From assembly GCA_964543235.1 (NCBI GenBank), contig CAZIXE010000083.1, forward strand, positions 1 through 15,056: 15,056 nt of DNA, in the 5' to 3' direction. A program made the translations under genes and the position numbers. Positions 15,015 through 15,056 of this stretch are shown one piece after another. Origin of the DNA: JANMMJ01 sp964543235. GTDB taxonomy: Bacteria > Pseudomonadota > Alphaproteobacteria > Rhizobiales > Aestuariivirgaceae. The notes under the pieces are model-generated. The model made no database searches. It saw nothing but the letters and a program-made list of their open reading frames with translations, and was not told the DNA's origin. The number at the start of each line of letters is the position of its first letter. Within the stretch, counting starts at the first letter, position 1.

Positions 15015-15056
15015 TCAGGACGTGTCGGGCCGGAGCGCATCGAAGGCAAGGCCGTG
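15015..15056 (-). CDS. Probable C-terminal tail of a gene on the minus strand, product unknown
   Basis: Read leftward from the window edge, the minus strand gives HGLAFDALRPDTS and then TGA at 15017-15015. The composition looks like a protein end, and the position after a hairpin cluster fits a gene convergent with ligA. Only 13 residues are visible, so no family can be named. A competing reading is a plus-strand start at GTG 15001 (VTEIPQDVSGRSAS), but it has no ribosome-binding site. Confidence 0.3.
   Translation of the reverse strand, partial: HGLAFDALRPDTS

Overview
The window is a GC-rich stretch of an alphaproteobacterial chromosome, most likely from the order Hyphomicrobiales (Rhizobiales) or a close relative. 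Three things point there: a single long bifunctional Rsh protein, the order rpoZ-rsh-pyrE-acpS-lepB-rnc-era-recO, and an FtsZ that starts MTINL and ends EIPAFLRRQAN. Apart from a small gene and a probable gene tail at the two edges, everything is on the plus strand and is housekeeping. I see no phage, transposase, CRISPR, toxin-antitoxin or defence genes.

Layout. Bases 1-668 hold the possible tail of an upstream gene, an unusually complete multi-branched palindrome (87-153) with a hairpin beside it, a 37-residue membrane protein gene on the minus strand (218-331), and a gene-free leader before rpoZ. Next come rpoZ (669-1079) with its own terminator, then rsh, pyrE and acpS joined by ATGA overlaps. 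After a 120-base gap with a promoter candidate come lepB, rnc, era and recO, tightly packed. A two-gene unit follows: methylmalonyl-CoA epimerase and a small DUF1467-type membrane protein. After a 138-base regulatory gap rich in dyads come ftsZ and a terminator, then bamD, recN and ligA. The window ends with a hairpin-rich gap and the probable tail of a gene on the minus strand.

How the genes fit together. The first block joins transcription (omega), the stringent response (Rsh), pyrimidine synthesis (PyrE), acyl-carrier-protein activation (AcpS), signal-peptide removal (LepB), RNA processing and ribosome assembly (RNase III, Era) and recombination (RecO). The last block joins division (FtsZ), outer-membrane protein assembly (BamD) and DNA repair (RecN, LigA). 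The epimerase pair lies between them. The gene order is a mosaic: ftsZ lacks the usual ftsQ-ftsA in front of it, and lpxC, commonly found between ftsZ and bamD in alphaproteobacteria, is not there.

The best candidates for something undescribed are not in the large genes. They are the perfect four-way-junction palindrome at 87-153, the small membrane protein at 218-331, and the nested dyads with a CtrA-like box and a GANTC site in front of ftsZ. I found no convincing new multi-gene system.
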